From positions 54,416,494 through 54,480,493 of the forward strand of contig NC_053045.1 of the NCBI RefSeq assembly GCF_003473485.1: a stretch of 64,000 nt of DNA. Direction: 5' to 3'. Shown here piece after piece: positions 37,611 through 50,303 of this stretch. Position numbers and translations under genes: made by a program. The stretch's first letter is position 1. Every line of letters starts with the position of its first letter. Source of the stretch: Medicago truncatula (lineage: Eukaryota > Streptophyta > Magnoliopsida > Fabales > Fabaceae). Below the pieces are notes generated by a model. The model ran no database searches, was not told where the DNA came from, and was given only the letters and a program-made list of their open reading frames with translations.

Positions 37611-38437
37611 AAAATGAATGAGTAAATCGAGAATTTGAAATTCTAACTTTGATCCATGTATATGTAGAACAATGCCCTTTCAATTGGGTTAAACTCACAT
37701 AACCATAATTTTTAATGGCAATAGTAATATTTTCTTTTTTAGGAAAATGACAATATTAATATGTTGGTTGTTAATATTAGAATTTTATTGCGATGGAGTT
37801 GAACCTACGACCTTTTTTATCGTTCTACTTCTTAACTCCCTCCACCCTAACCACCAAACCACTTTGTATCTCTCACAATACACATATCAATTCAGTTCAT
37901 ATTTTATATTTATAAAATTATTAAAATAAGAGGCTAACCATCAAACCACTTTGAAGACTATTTATTTTATTTATATTAAAAGAAGTGGTATTAAAAAAAG
38001 TACAAGTTAAGGTACTCAAATTAACCCAATATAAATAGAGTACAACATACAAAAACCAACAACTTAAAGAAAAATGATTATGTTAACTCATGCCTTAAAG
38101 ATATAAGTTAAGAATTAAAAAAGAAATAAATAATAAATATTACATTGAGAAAATAAATTTTCAAACTTTTTAAATATTAAATGCACTATTTTCAATGCTA
38201 TTTTTCTATATTTAAATTTTTTAACATGTGCCCACCCAACATACAAGAGTTTGGAGCATCGCTCAGATAGGGAGAGAGCTATACAAACGCGAACATTTTA
38301 TCTATGTGTTAAAAAGGGAGATTAAATCTATCACTTAAAAATTATAGGTCAGGCCAGTGTTATTTGGCAAAAAAAAAAAAAAAAAATAGACAAGTAAACC
38401 GAACCACGTACGCACGAAGACAGAGTCTCTCTGAAAT
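37611..38437. other. Intergenic upstream of the TRM5 gene
   Basis: AT-rich DNA with no gene. The last part should contain the TRM5 promoter, but no TATA box was assigned. Confidence 0.4.
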
Positions 38438-38518
38438 CAACTGTCTTGGCTACTCCACCTTGATCGCTCGCCCGCCGCATCTCCACCACTTCGTTTCAGA
38501 GCCCGTCGCAATTTGAAG
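38438..38518 (+). other. Probable 5'-UTR exon of the TRM5 gene
   Basis: A GC-richer, CT-rich stretch (CGCTCGCCCGCCGCATCTCC...) ends in a good donor, TTTGAAG followed by GTAAGA, at 38519. An acceptor shortly before the start codon at 39458 (for example ATAG at about 39452) would join it to coding exon 1. The 5' boundary is a guess. Confidence 0.4.
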
Positions 38519-38884
38519 GTAAGACCCTCTGAACTCTTATATCACGGGGAAGAGGTTGGGGGTGCAGGAAAACGAACCCTTGTATATTTGTATTTTTGCA
38601 CTCACAAGGTGTTTGTCAAAATGACTCAACGAGGTTAATTCCTAAATATAATTCTTTCGATTTTGTTTGAGTCCAGAATGATGGTACTTTTACTGATTGA
38701 ATCCAAGAGTTAGTTAATTTCTTATATCCTTTATCCGTGTTATGCATGGACATGGGGCCTTTTTATGTTCGTTGCAAATCTAGTTAAATATCAATGATTA
38801 AGATAGTGTTCTCTACGAAGAAACCCAGGTGCAATACATTTGTGCTAATTAGTTATGCTTTTAACTTATCTCGATCCATTCCGT

Positions 38885-39081
38885 ATGTTTGGTTGACACG
38901 AATTGATTTGACTAAATGTGAGTTTAAGTAAAGTGATTTTTGTTTGGATACATTATGTAAAAGTGAGTCGAACTTTAAATTTGTGTTAAAAATCACTTCC
39001 AGAATCAAAAGCTGGAAATTCTAACTTCAAGTAGAATAATTATGGAGGCAAAATCAATTATACTTGAAAGCAACCAAACAT
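38885..39081. mobile_element. Possible small MITE in the TRM5 leader intron
   Basis: The ends ATGTTTGGTTGACACGAATT and GAAAGCAACCAAACAT are short inverted repeats around about 197 bp of non-coding sequence. Inverted ATGTTTGGTT termini are common in legume MITEs. Target duplication not resolved. Confidence 0.45.
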
Positions 39082-39285
39082 GTCAGAATTAATTATACAC
39101 CTCCATAATCAATTTTGGGCCCTCTAGAAGTGGAACATACACTTAAGAGTTTTTTTTTTTTTCCCCTTTCTAATCATGTACACACATTAGTCGGTCTTTT
39201 TTTCAACTGGCGCTAAACTTGTAAGTTGTGCAGTTAAGGGTGCATTGTGCTAACACCATTTAGTTTTAGTTCATGATAATGCAAT

Positions 39286-39316
<31 letters not shown>

Positions 39317-39457
39317 GTCATTTAAAAACCTCCACTAATTCTCTATTCTCTATTTTGTTACTTTCTTTTCTCTGTTTCTCAACTTTTATTCTATTGTACC
39401 TTTTTCTCACTTCTTTTTTCTTCTCTATTTTTTTCTCACCAACCAAACATAGCGGCG

Positions 39458-42400
39458 ATGTTGTTGGACAAGAGCAAGTTCGATGTGCACTTGAAACTCT
39501 GGGCCCTTCGAATACCCTGCCAACTTTGCAAGGTTGCTACTCGAATCCTCAATGGGTATGTCTCTATCTCTCCCCGTTCTTTCCATGCGACTGTTTTAGC
39601 TGCACCTTTTTTTTTTTTTTTTTTTTTTGTTTTTTTTAATTCCTCTCTGATTGATTGTGTAGTTACTTGCTTGACAAGCCCCGAATTAAACCCATCACCG
39701 AGGACCCAACTTGTGACAAAAACCGTTACCTTATACTCTCCGAGAAAGTTCAGAATCAAGGTATTAATTTTTTTGCTTCTTTGGAGTTTCTTTTCGTTTC
39801 ATTATAATGAATTGTAGTTTCAGCGGGCATTCTTATTTGTGAATTGATTTGGGTATGTTTCAGATTTATCCGATATTCCAAATCAAAAGCTTGGTGAGCT
39901 TAAGGACTTGTGTGAGATTGATGTTTTGCCCCATTCATTGATTCTAGATTATTCATACTGGAGTGCAGGTGGGTCCGTTGTTCTCTTCAAACATACCGAA
40001 GAAACTGTCTTTTAACATGATTTCTGGATGATGACCTGACATCTATTTATTTGTTGGAATCATGTTTCAAAATTTATGAATTGTGTCATGTACATCTTTT
40101 TCTACATGCTAAATTGCTGTATAATATACATACACCTATGTGGTGGCACTTAGCATTGGTATACCAATACAAATAAAAGTGCATTGCTTCTTTCTGGTCT
40201 TATTTGTTATTGAACCCTGATTTCTCCATTTTGTTGAGTTAGTGTTTGATTGCTATATTGACATGTCAGTTTAGGTAGAAACACTCTCTTTCTAATTATT
40301 TGTTCTCACATTATGCTTTCCTCCGTCTTACAAATATTTACAACTGTCTGGAAAATTGTGTCTGTAGATCACGTGTTGAAACAGATACTGCCTAACGGAG
40401 TGGAAGTGCCTTCATCTTTCGAAACAATAGTTAAGTATTTAGAAGTTATTTAATATTTTTTAGTGGTATTGGTATTTGACTTGTATAGTTTTATTTTACT
40501 CATTCTGGATTCACTTTTGATTACTGTTATAATCTGTTTTACACGGTTTCATTGATTCAACATATATGCTCTATTATTCGTTAATAATTTTGTTAACCAT
40601 TGAATCTGTTTAGCCAGCCACTGACTGTGAACTAACATCTGTCCTACCTATACAGGTCACATTGCCCACTTAAACCTGCATGATGAATTACTTCCCTTCA
40701 AGGATGTTATTGCAAAGGTTATCTATGATGTAAGGATGACTACTTTAAGTGTTTGAATATTAGTTTTGTATCCTTTTTTTCAAAAAGTTATGTTTCTGTA
40801 CAATTACTTGGTGGTGCTTGGTGCACCAGTCTTGTTTAATTGCTAATGCTAGATATAAAGATGCGATGAATGATGATAGTCTTCACTAAACTCAGTCTTT
40901 TTAATTGCTTTTAGTTTGGAATTGTCAGCATTTTATCATCTTCTGTTAAGCATATAAGTGTAACTATTGGCAGAATATGCAAAAAAAGTCCTCTTTGGAT
41001 TCGAGTTTAGGACCTTTATTTATTGACCTGGCTTTGTTAATGCTGTATAAATTTTGGAAATCAGTCATTAGAATCGTTGATGCTGTTAGACCTAATGCAA
41101 CTACTACTTTGAGGGGAGGAGATGAATTTTGACTGGAAAGTGTTGTAGGAAACTTGCCCATTGGACGAGGAGTGCGGGAAATCTCCCTTCAATCCTTATT
41201 CCTTGGATTGAAGGGAGAGGCAATGATCTGGGAGAGTTAGGCAAAAATTGAGTAAGGTGGATAAGTTTCCGATGGGCTCGGATATTTGGGATCCACAGAA
41301 TTTCTTCAATCTTCTTTCTTTTTGCTGTATTCTCAGAGGGGCTACCTTTACCTATGAGTACCTTAGTCACCCTATTTTCTACTCTTAATTTTGAGTTTTT
41401 TTTTTTGAACAGCCTTAATTCTGAGCTTCTGTCAGCTCCATTTGATGCTGCTGCCTTATTTTAGTACTTTTTTTATGACATTCATAATGTGTTTGAAACA
41501 TCATGAATGATATGTGTGTGTTTATTTATGTTTGAATGCTCTTTGCTACAAAAATGTCCATTGCAAGATTAATTCACAAATTCTATCATTTTACTGTTGA
41601 ACATACTCTTTTATGCATGTTTTGCCTGGTAACTGTAACTTTAATGTTTTTCCCTATTATGCAGAAAAATCACCCAAGAATCAAAACTATTGTTAATAAA
41701 GTTGGAAGCATTTCAAATGAATTCCGAGTTCCAGAATTTGAAGTTTTAGCAGGAGAACATGATATGATTACAGAAGTGAAGCAATATGGTGCCACTTTTA
41801 GGCTTGATTACAGTCTGGTTTATTGGAATTCCAGATTGGAACATGAACACAAAAGGTTGGTTTCAATGTTCAAAGCTGGAGAAATCATTTGTGACATGTT
41901 TGCTGGTATAGGCCCTTTTGCAATTCCTGCCGCACAGAAAGGATGCTTAGTCTATGCAAATGATTTAAATCCAGATAGCATACACTATCTGAGGATTAAT
42001 GCCAAAATTAATAAGGTTGATGATCAAATTTGTTCGTACAACTTGGATGCTAGAAAGTTCATATCCCAGCTAATGGAAGTGCCAGATTCTGAGAATAAAA
42101 AAGAAAATGATGTTCCCATTTCTGATACTTGTTACACATGCAAGATACAAGACAATACTGAGCCAAATTCAGAAAAGAAGTTGCTAACTGGTAACATATT
42201 TATGATAAATAACTGCAAGTATCAATAATTGTGATATGAGAACCTGTTGCTTGACACTAATATTCCTCTTGCAGTTGATACAAAAGACCTAGGAGACTGC
42301 ACTAACACTAGTTTAGAGGATATACAAGGTTCAGCAGAGAATGCTGCCAAGTCTGCAATTGCTGTCAAAAGATCTTGTGGCAGTCCTCATGAAGGTATTC

Positions 42401-43685
42401 TACAAACTACAATAACATCTCGGGCTGCTACCTGTTCTTTTAGCTTCTAATACTATGTTTTGGATTTAAAAGACAAAAAACTTTCTGTCTAGCATGCAAA
42501 AATGAATATATCATTGATAATAATACTCTCGAAGGTTGAAAGTAAAACTTACTACTATTTTTGTTTGACAGGAAACGGAAAGGCTCATGGTACTGAGGTC
42601 CTTGAAGGTGGTGGCAAAAAAGGAAGCACAAACAAGAGAAGGAGAGGGTCTGAAATATCTGCCACAAAAACTTGGGAACATATTGACCACGTAGTAATGA
42701 ACCTTCCAGCATCTGCTATTCAATTTCTAGGTACAGTGCCATTAGACTTGGTTGTTACTAATTTCTCTGACAAGTTATTTGGTCGTTTATTACATTAGAT
42801 GAGATTGTTGTTTTCTTAGGATTTAAACATGTTCCTTGCTTGCTTTTTGGATTAGCCGGCGACTCCGAGGGTTTAGTAAAATTTGTGAGAGGGATGTACC
42901 CATTTTCCTTTTTCTGAGGTCTAACATTTTTTAAAGAACTGGCCATTATAATATAAACCAAGATTCGTTCAGGACATAATTTTTTCACTGTTAGTTTTTG
43001 TAGTGCAATGTGGTATAAATGTATGAATAGTGTTTTATTTTTCTCTTTTTTGTGGCTATTTTTAAGATATATACGTAGATATCTGACACGTATATGCCCT
43101 GTCAGATGCATTCAAGGGACTGATCCAGAGGAAATATTGGAAAGGAAATCTACCATTGATCCACTGCTATTGCTTCATTAGGGCAACTGAAACTCCTGAA
43201 TCTATAATAGCTGTGAGTTCATTCTGAGACGGTGTTTCATATTATTTTATCTTTTCTGTTATGGTTAGAATAAATATACTTTACAAACTTCTGGCATTCG
43301 TTTACTATAAAACTTCTGTGCAAGCACCTGGGTTTTGCCAGCTACTTGGATATGGATTGGATACCGATAAATTGTGTAGTTTGTTTGTTCAGACATCAGA
43401 CAGTTAATTGTTCTTTATCTTGCAGGTAGCAGAATCTGCTTTAAAAGCTACTATACTAGACTCAAAATTTCACAGGGTTAGGGATGTAGCTCCAAACAAG
43501 GTATCATCAGTAATTCAATATACTTATTTAGATACTTTAGCAACTCTTATGATTCTTTTAGTTGATTTGTAGAACATGTAAAATTATTTATTTATGGCTC
43601 TTGCTGTTTATTTACTGTGCAGGCAATGTTTTGTTTAAGCTTTAGGTTGCCAGAAGCATGCATTCATGAAGAAGATAGTCAATGA
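39458..43685 (+). CDS. TRM5: tRNA (guanine-37-N1)-methyltransferase, TRM5-type, about 495 aa if spliced as in homologues
   Basis: Eleven exons: 39458-39555, 39663-39760, 39864-39968, 40368-40430, 40656-40729, 41665-42190, 42275-42394, 42572-42730, 43106-43212, 43426-43500, 43623-43685. The enzyme transfers a methyl group from S-adenosylmethionine to N1 of G37 next to the anticodon. Family marks in order: N-terminal [73 protein letters not shown], the SAM-binding [17 protein letters not shown] and NDLNPDS, a variable linker, the catalytic-site [14 protein letters not shown], and C-terminal [20 protein letters not shown]. All introns are GT-AG except the one after exon 4. There the homologous exon end leaves TT as the first intron bases. 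Canonical GT use one base earlier would shift the frame into a stop, so the locus may be impaired or use a rare splice site. Localisation cannot be read reliably. Confidence 0.88.
41183..41217. repeat. Perfect 13-bp-arm hairpin in TRM5 intron 5
   Basis: CTCCCTTCAATCC and GGATTGAAGGGAG are separated by 9 bases. It lies inside the intron between exons 5 and 6 and may be the core of a small fold-back element. Confidence 0.6.
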
Positions 43686-46132
43686 TATTGTCCTTAGTGA
43701 CACTGCTGACGAGAAATGACCTTTTTTCTTCATTCTTCAACCTTTATTTTCAGGTGTCTTAACAGGTTTTCATTGTTCTTCAGATCTAATTGGATACTTA
43801 GATCAACTAAAATTAGTCATGCATGTTCCTTTGGATATGAACTTTTTCTTTGTTAAATCTATTTTCCCTATGTTATAGATAAATTTATCATATACAATTT
43901 GTAATATTATACAATAGATATTTGACTACTACTAGCTTGTAGTAATATTTTTAAACAATGAGTGGAGTAATCTTGAATATGTCACATTCTTTCTTTCGGT
44001 AAAAAGCAACATACTCCTATATATCATCAATACTAAAAAAAAATCAGTCATAAATATGGATTTGATGTTGCACCGTGTGTCCTCAATATGTTGTAATTTT
44101 AATTGGTTTAGAAGTAAAGTGTTATTAAAAGAGAGGATAAAAAGTGACAGGACATGGTGGATTATCTATGATTTACAACTAGATTAGTAGTTTATGTGCA
44201 GTTTATCTGTTTACTTGTTTAATTAATTGTAGTACTAGGTAGTAAGCACCAATCAAAGGTCAGTCTTTGCCTTTGGTTTTTTTGACATTGGATGATTTGT
44301 TAATCCTTGCTTTAACTTACGTCGGAAAGAAGTTTCCTAATGAAACAAAATGATGCTAGCCTTGCTAGATGTGAATCCCACATAAATGCATTGAAGCACA
44401 ATTTCCACTTTTAGCAAAAAACTTTTTGTTGTTTGATTTTATTATATCGTAATAAAATAAATAGACTATATATGGGTGATCAAATTTGTCATATCATGAA
44501 AATATTTTGAAAATAGCTATAATATTAACATGACTATAAAACAGAAGGTTTGCGTTTATTTTCGAATCATATAATATGATATTGTCTGTTTTAATGTTGG
44601 CCCTGGGATTTATATTTTTATGTCTTCATCATATCAGTTACCACTTGAAAACTTTTTCAATAAGTTTTTTATAATGGTAACTTCAGTTTTTTTTTTTTTC
44701 CTTCCAATTCTGTCGTGAAAAAGTAAACCTTTACAGCAAAATTTCCAATTACAAGAAAAGTTTAGAAAAATTAATTTACTGTTTTTTAATTTGTGTACAC
44801 AAATTTTAAACTGACAGTCAATATGAAACAGAGAGAATTCAGGAAACTAGAAATACCTTATGCAGTGATTTTCTCTTTGTGATCCCCTCATGTGAGAAAA
44901 AAGCTTTGCAATTCAATTTTCTATATTTGGGAAATGCTCTTTTGTAATACAAAAATCAATCTTTAAACGTACGTGCTTTAATAAAAGCAAAAAGCTATGC
45001 TTGCAACTTGCAAAAAGAAGACAATCACAATGGAAATGGAAATGAGATATGATAAGATGATAAAAAGATACACGTAAATTGAAGGTGGAAAGTTACAGAT
45101 TTGACGATCCATGACCCTCTTCAATTCTGGTCAATTGGAGTCAATGCATTATCTACGACCAAAGTTTTTCGTGTTCCCATTTTGCATGCATTTGGTTACA
45201 AGCTTCCACTTTGAAAGCAATGGCACTACAGTTGTGTACGTTAGCAGAGAAAAGACAAAGAATGTGAATGCTAAGTTGGACGGTTCAACCAAATTTACTC
45301 ATGTCTTAATCGCTTTAACTTGCCATGCCACAATATAGAATGAAAATTATTATGTAGCTTTGAAATCGACATTTCATTTTTATTTTGATATGAAATAAAT
45401 ATTTGAAACTTATCTTAAGCATCTTAGTCCCTAACTTTGAGAGATACCTTTCAACCGATGTTGAGGTTTAGCTTTATATTTTGAGTTTTTTTTCTACACA
45501 ATTTCAGTTTTTGTTTTTGACAAAACAATTTCAGTTAAAAGGCACAAAATGAAAATCTATGATATGTCATATGCATCTAAGTTTTCTCATTTTTTTTGTT
45601 TAAAATCCCCTGCACCATTATAATCAACTCAACTTCGTAGTTGTTTATAGAATACTTAATAATATTCTAATAAATTCAAAATTTGTTATCCTGTAATATT
45701 AATTTAAATTTAATAATTGAAATAATGGAATAGCATATTACTTTAACTTTGTTTAGATCATTCATTCATTCACTTTCAATCAGTCAACTTGTTGTAAAAT
45801 ACGATTGTAATGTGTGGCCTAGCATAAACTTCTTTTACTCTAATTAAGATTAAAATTGTGATGATGATAATACGAGAGCTTAACACTAATGCAAACACAT
45901 GCTGGCATTTCCTGGCATTATAATTTATAACTGAACTAAGGAACGAATCTTTGTTCAATCTTGCTTTATATTTATTTTTTCATTTAAGAAATACTTTTTT
46001 TGTTATTATTGTTAAAAGAAAGAAAAGAAAGAAAAAAAAAGTCCAATTTTAAGTCCTTGTTTTACGTACCTTATTTGTGAAGACATGCACTGAAACACAA
46101 GCACTAAGAAAAAATAACTAACTCTCAACATC
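43686..46132. other. Intergenic between the TRM5 and glucanase genes
   Basis: The first few hundred bases are the TRM5 3' UTR. The rest is AT-rich, with several open frames under 90 codons, none recognisable. Confidence 0.5.
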
Positions 46133-46138
46133 TATAAA
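46133..46138 (+). promoter_or_regulatory. TATA box of the glucanase gene
   Basis: TCTATAAATT stands about 115 bases upstream of the ATG at 46251. That spacing would leave an 80-90 base CT-rich leader if transcription starts about 30 bases downstream. Confidence 0.5.
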
Positions 46139-46250
46139 TTCTTGTTCCACAAATCACACATTCCCTTTTCTTTTCTTTTCCTTCCATTTTCTTTTTTCAC
46201 TCCCATTTCTTTGGATTCTATTCTTTCATTTTTCTTGAAACTTAGAAAAA

Positions 46251-48217
46251 ATGGCACAAGAAAATGCAACTCATCATTATCTAATGACATTACTCTTCAT
46301 CATTATTTTCTTCTTAAGTATGTCTTCATGTGGTTATGGAGTTGGAGTCAACTGGGGAACCATGGCAACTCACCAACTTCCTCCGAAGAACGTCGTTAAA
46401 ATGCTTCAAGAAAATGGTTTCGATAAACTCAAACTGTTTGATGCTGATGAATGGGTTATGGCAGCTTTGTTAGGGACTGATATTGAGGTTATGTTAGCAA
46501 TTCCTAATAATATGTTGGAAGAAATAAGCAAGGATCCTAAAGTTGCTGATTCTTGGGTTTATGAAAATGTCACCAGTTATTTGTACCCTGGTGGATTAAA
46601 CATCAAGTTAAGCATTTTATTTTATTTTAAATTTCATTTATCATATTACATGCACATTATAACTTCTTGCAGTTTCTTTTTGGTTTTGCATTTACTTTTT
46701 CTGTTATTCACTATGCTGTTACCATGTCTTTCATTTTTTCTTGGTCTAATTCTTGATCATATGCCATAGTTTTCATGCAAGACATTGTTGATTACTAGTT
46801 TGTAGCAATGGTTTTTTTGTACCTTTTCTGCTCATATTTCTGAAGGCTGGAGGAGTTGATACTGTACTTTTTCCAATGCCATATTCTGTTTATAATGTTC
46901 TGCATCTATTTAGCTTCTTGGCCTAATATGATAAAATTAGTGTTTCAATTAGGAATCTGAACAACACTATTAATTTCTTTTGTTTTTTCTAAGAGTTTGA
47001 TTTTGATACACTATTGGTTTTGTTTTTAATGATCATTACACTGACAAGGTTTTGTTGATTATATCTTAACTCTACATTTATGATACAAATTTTGCAGATA
47101 CATTGCAGTTGGCAATGAACCTTTCCTTAAGGAATATAATGGAACATATCTAATGTACACTCTACCAGCTCTTAAGAACATACAGACATCTCTCAACAAT
47201 GCAGGACTTGGTTCAAGCATCAAAGCCACAGTACCATTCAATGCTGATGCATATTATTCACCAGACTCAAATCTAGTTCCATCAGCCGGCGATTTCAGAC
47301 CAGAAGTCCGTGACTTAACCATCGAAATAATTAATTACCTATACACGAACAACGCGCCTTTCACTGTCAACATCTATCCCTTCTTAAGTCTATATGGAAA
47401 TGATCATTTCCCTTTCGATTTCGCGTTTTTCGACGGAAATAACAAGCCTCTTGTGGATGGTAATTTACTTTACACTAATGTTTTTGATGCAAATCTTGAT
47501 ACACTTTTATATGCTTTAGAGAAAGCAGGGTATCCAGATATGCATGTTATAATTGGAGAAGTTGGTTGGCCAACAGATGGTGATAAAAATGCAAATATTC
47601 AAAATGCAAAAAGGTTCAACAATGGTTTACTCAAACATTGTTTAAGTGGAAATGGTACACCAAAAAGGAAGGGTATAATTGACATCTATTTATTCAGTTT
47701 AATTGATGAAAATGCTAAAAGTATTGCTCCTGGCAACTTTGAGAGACATTGGGGAATTTTTGAGTTTGATGGAAAACCAAAATATGAATTGGATTTAAAA
47801 GGATTTCAAGGTGATGAAGGTCTTGTAGCTGTTGAAGGTGTTAAGTATATGGAAAAACAGTGGTGTATTTTGGATCCTGATATTAGTGATTTGCATTATT
47901 TGGCTGGTAGTATTGATTATGCATGTAGCTTATCAGATTGTACTGCATTAGGATATGGATCTTCTTGTAATGGTTTGAGTCTTGAAGGGAATGCTTCTTA
48001 TGCATTTAATATGTATTATCAAGTGCATAATCAGAAGGATTGGGATTGTGATTTTTCAGGTTTGGCTATCTTATCAGATCAGGATCCATCAGAAAAGGGG
48101 TGTCAGTTTCCTGTCATGATCTCTCATGCTTCATGTTTGGGGCTGCATAAAGGGTTTTTGGCCTTTGGGGGTGTATATATTTTTCTTGTATTTTTTTTTA
48201 CTATAGTTGACAGGTAA
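46251..48217 (+). CDS. GH17 glucan endo-1,3-beta-glucosidase with X8 module, probably GPI-anchored, 491 aa
   Basis: Two exons, 46251-46606 and 47098-48217, join inside a Lys codon (residue 119). The N-terminus has a signal-peptide-like hydrophobic stretch, about residues 11-29. The GH17 domain begins GVGVNWGT. Its acid/base Glu is E126 in VGNEP and its nucleophile Glu is E273 in [11 protein letters not shown] Cys-rich X8 (CBM43) module follows from about residue 373 (KQWCILDP...) to about 455, with [20 protein letters not shown] and WDCDFSG. The extreme C-terminus is hydrophobic ([15 protein letters not shown]), consistent with a GPI anchor signal. By family it hydrolyses beta-1,3-glucan such as callose at the cell surface or plasmodesmata; X8 modules bind that polymer. 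The length is normal for the family. The exact site of action is inferred. Confidence 0.94.
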
Positions 48218-49291
48218 TACTAAAAACTGTGTCATGGATTCATGGTAGATTTGTACTATATATTTTTTGAAAAGGAAAAATATTAGATCCATGTTAAAAA
48301 GCTTTGGCTACTTTCTTTTTGCTTTTAATTAATTCTTTAGCTTAAGTTAGCTAGGTGAGTTAAGTTCAAGTGGCTTCTGTTAGCTAAATATATGCTTGCA
48401 GCTCAAAGCCACTACCAAGTTATGATCCAAATTCTCCATTGCTAGCTAGTGCCAGCGCCAATGCAAAAGCCAGATATCAGTTTAAACAAAAATAATATCA
48501 TCAAAAGTCATTGCATTGTTTTCTATGTTAGTTTTTGTGAGAGAAATTTCCAAAATATATTTTAAACGAATTCACTGATATTTGGTTGACACAATGTATG
48601 AACTGGCTTAGTTGTTGTGATGGTTGGTAGTGGTTGCATGGTCCCGAGTTTAAACCATGTGTTTTTGGTTTTTTTTTTTTTTATTTTACTGTTAAAAATT
48701 TAAGCAAATAACAAAATAAAAGGTACAACGCTTTGTTGATGTTGGGAATAAACCCATATCATTGAAACATATATGTGCGAGTTCGTGCCACCAAATCATT
48801 GCAATCATAGTGATGATTTGTGAATGTTAATAGTAATACTTAGCTATTTGGAATACACATTGCAAAATGTGGTTCAAGACTTGTTTTCCATCCCTAAGTG
48901 ACATCAATTTCTCTATAAATAAATTATGATACTTTGAAGTAAAAATTAATGCAAAAAATATTTCTAAACCATTTCATATTTTCTCTAGTGTTGTTAGAGA
49001 GTAATTAAGAGAGTTTTATTTTTAAAACTATCATTGATTGATACGATTAATGTCAAATATTATAAAGTATTATGAAGATGATTCTTAAAATTATCCTTTA
49101 CATCCGTGTTATACGTAAATTTTGGATTAGTCATTTTCAAACAAGTTAAATCTTATTTTTCTCGAAGATTAAAAGAAACAATTCCACTTCAAGTGTCAGA
49201 GCTCAAAGCCTACTATTTCAAAAACCAATATTGGAGATATTATGAATGCAATGTCCTTTAGGCTTAATGAGAAGTTAAAGGTTCTCAACAT
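48218..49291. other. Intergenic, downstream of the glucanase gene
   Basis: Probable 3' UTR followed by AT-rich DNA with no recognised gene or bounded element. Confidence 0.45.
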
Positions 49292-49300
49292 TAGATATAA

Positions 49301-49486
49301 GAGTAGTGTTGTTTGAACAACTCTTTTTGTACAACTTTTGGGACAACTTTGGTATTCTCTTTTCTCATTGGTCAATAACAATAGAGAGAGAAAAAGAAAG
49401 AGAGAGAGAATAAGTAGATAATGTGAGTATGAGAGAGAATGTTGTATAAAAGTTGTACAAAAGTGGTTGTACAAATATCATTTCTC
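49301..49486. mobile_element. Mutator-type MITE, 186 bp, with perfect 9-bp target duplication
   Basis: The element runs from GAGTAGTGTTG to ATATCATTTCTC; its ends are imperfect inverted repeats. It is flanked by TAGATATAA at 49292-49300 and 49487-49495. The core (CATTGGTCAATAACAATAGAGAGAGAAAAAG, quoted here only by its ends CATTGGTC and GAGAAAAAG) is shared with the copies at 3138 and 58004. Confidence 0.8.
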
Positions 49487-49501
49487 TAGATATAATGTTG
49501 G

Positions 49502-50293
49502 AAAATTGTTTTTTTGACATATAATACTTCCTATTAACACAAGTAATTTACTAAAAAGCCCACGGCGGTAGTTAACTACTGTTGGATTGATCCGGCGGTA
49601 GGTAGTTACTACCGCTATACACTAACCCAGCTAAAAAAAAAAAGACATTAAAAAAAAAAAACTCCAACGGTAGTTAACTACCGCTGGAGAATAAGATTTA
49701 GACACATCCCATACGCATGTGACAAGAGATTGGCACTGAGCTAGTGCTAGTTTTTTTATGGGCTTCCTTCCAAACAGGAAGGAGTACAACCCCATAGTCA
49801 TACACATCATTTTTATCAGTCAATTTACCTGTGAATTAATTAAATTAGAGCCTATCATCAATTAATGTTTCATAATTCCATTTTTTTTAATTGGTTATTT
49901 CTTATTGTTGTTTATGAAACTACCCAGTATGATTTAAGAAAAAAAAATTGATTTTTTGTTGTTGCTTCTCGGAAAAAAAATCAAACCCAAATCTTTCTCT
50001 TTTATGGCGTTTCTTCATTAAAAATCAGATAAAAATAATCATGTTAATCTCGTAAAACAAGAATAAGATTAAAGTTGTTGATGGTGAAGAAGATGGTTAA
50101 ACAATTGATTTTATGGGTAGGCCTTTTTGTTTCACGAGGAGATTAGAGGAAGAAACATAGAAATTTGATTAACAAGTATTTAATGGCAGTTAGCTGCCGG
50201 TGGTTTTCCCAACGGTAGTTAACTACTGTTGGATGCCTTTTAGTAAATTACTTATGTCAATAAGAAGTATTATATGTCAAAAAAGCAATTTTG
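49502..50293. mobile_element. Long-TIR element carrying GGTAGTTAACTACC palindromes, about 0.8 kb
   Basis: The left arm (about 49502-49588) and the right arm (about 50206-50293) are inverted copies about 85 bp long. They share TTTTTTGACATATAATACTTC, AAGTAATTTACTAAAA and AACGGTAGTTAACTACTGTTGG-like blocks. The flanks repeat ATAATGTTGG at 49492-49501 and 50294-50303. Five palindromic units with the core (C)GGTAGTTAACTACC or a variant lie at about 49564, 49592, 49664, 50184 and 50208. There is no coding sequence. It sits directly against the MITE at 49301, sharing flanking bases. Confidence 0.78.
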
Positions 50294-50303
50294 ATAATGT
50301 TGG

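Noticed and set aside
39355..39759. Overlapping frames of about 95-107 codons on both strands
   Set aside because: They arise from poly-T/poly-A runs around TRM5 exons 1 and 2; the real coding exons are elsewhere in frame.
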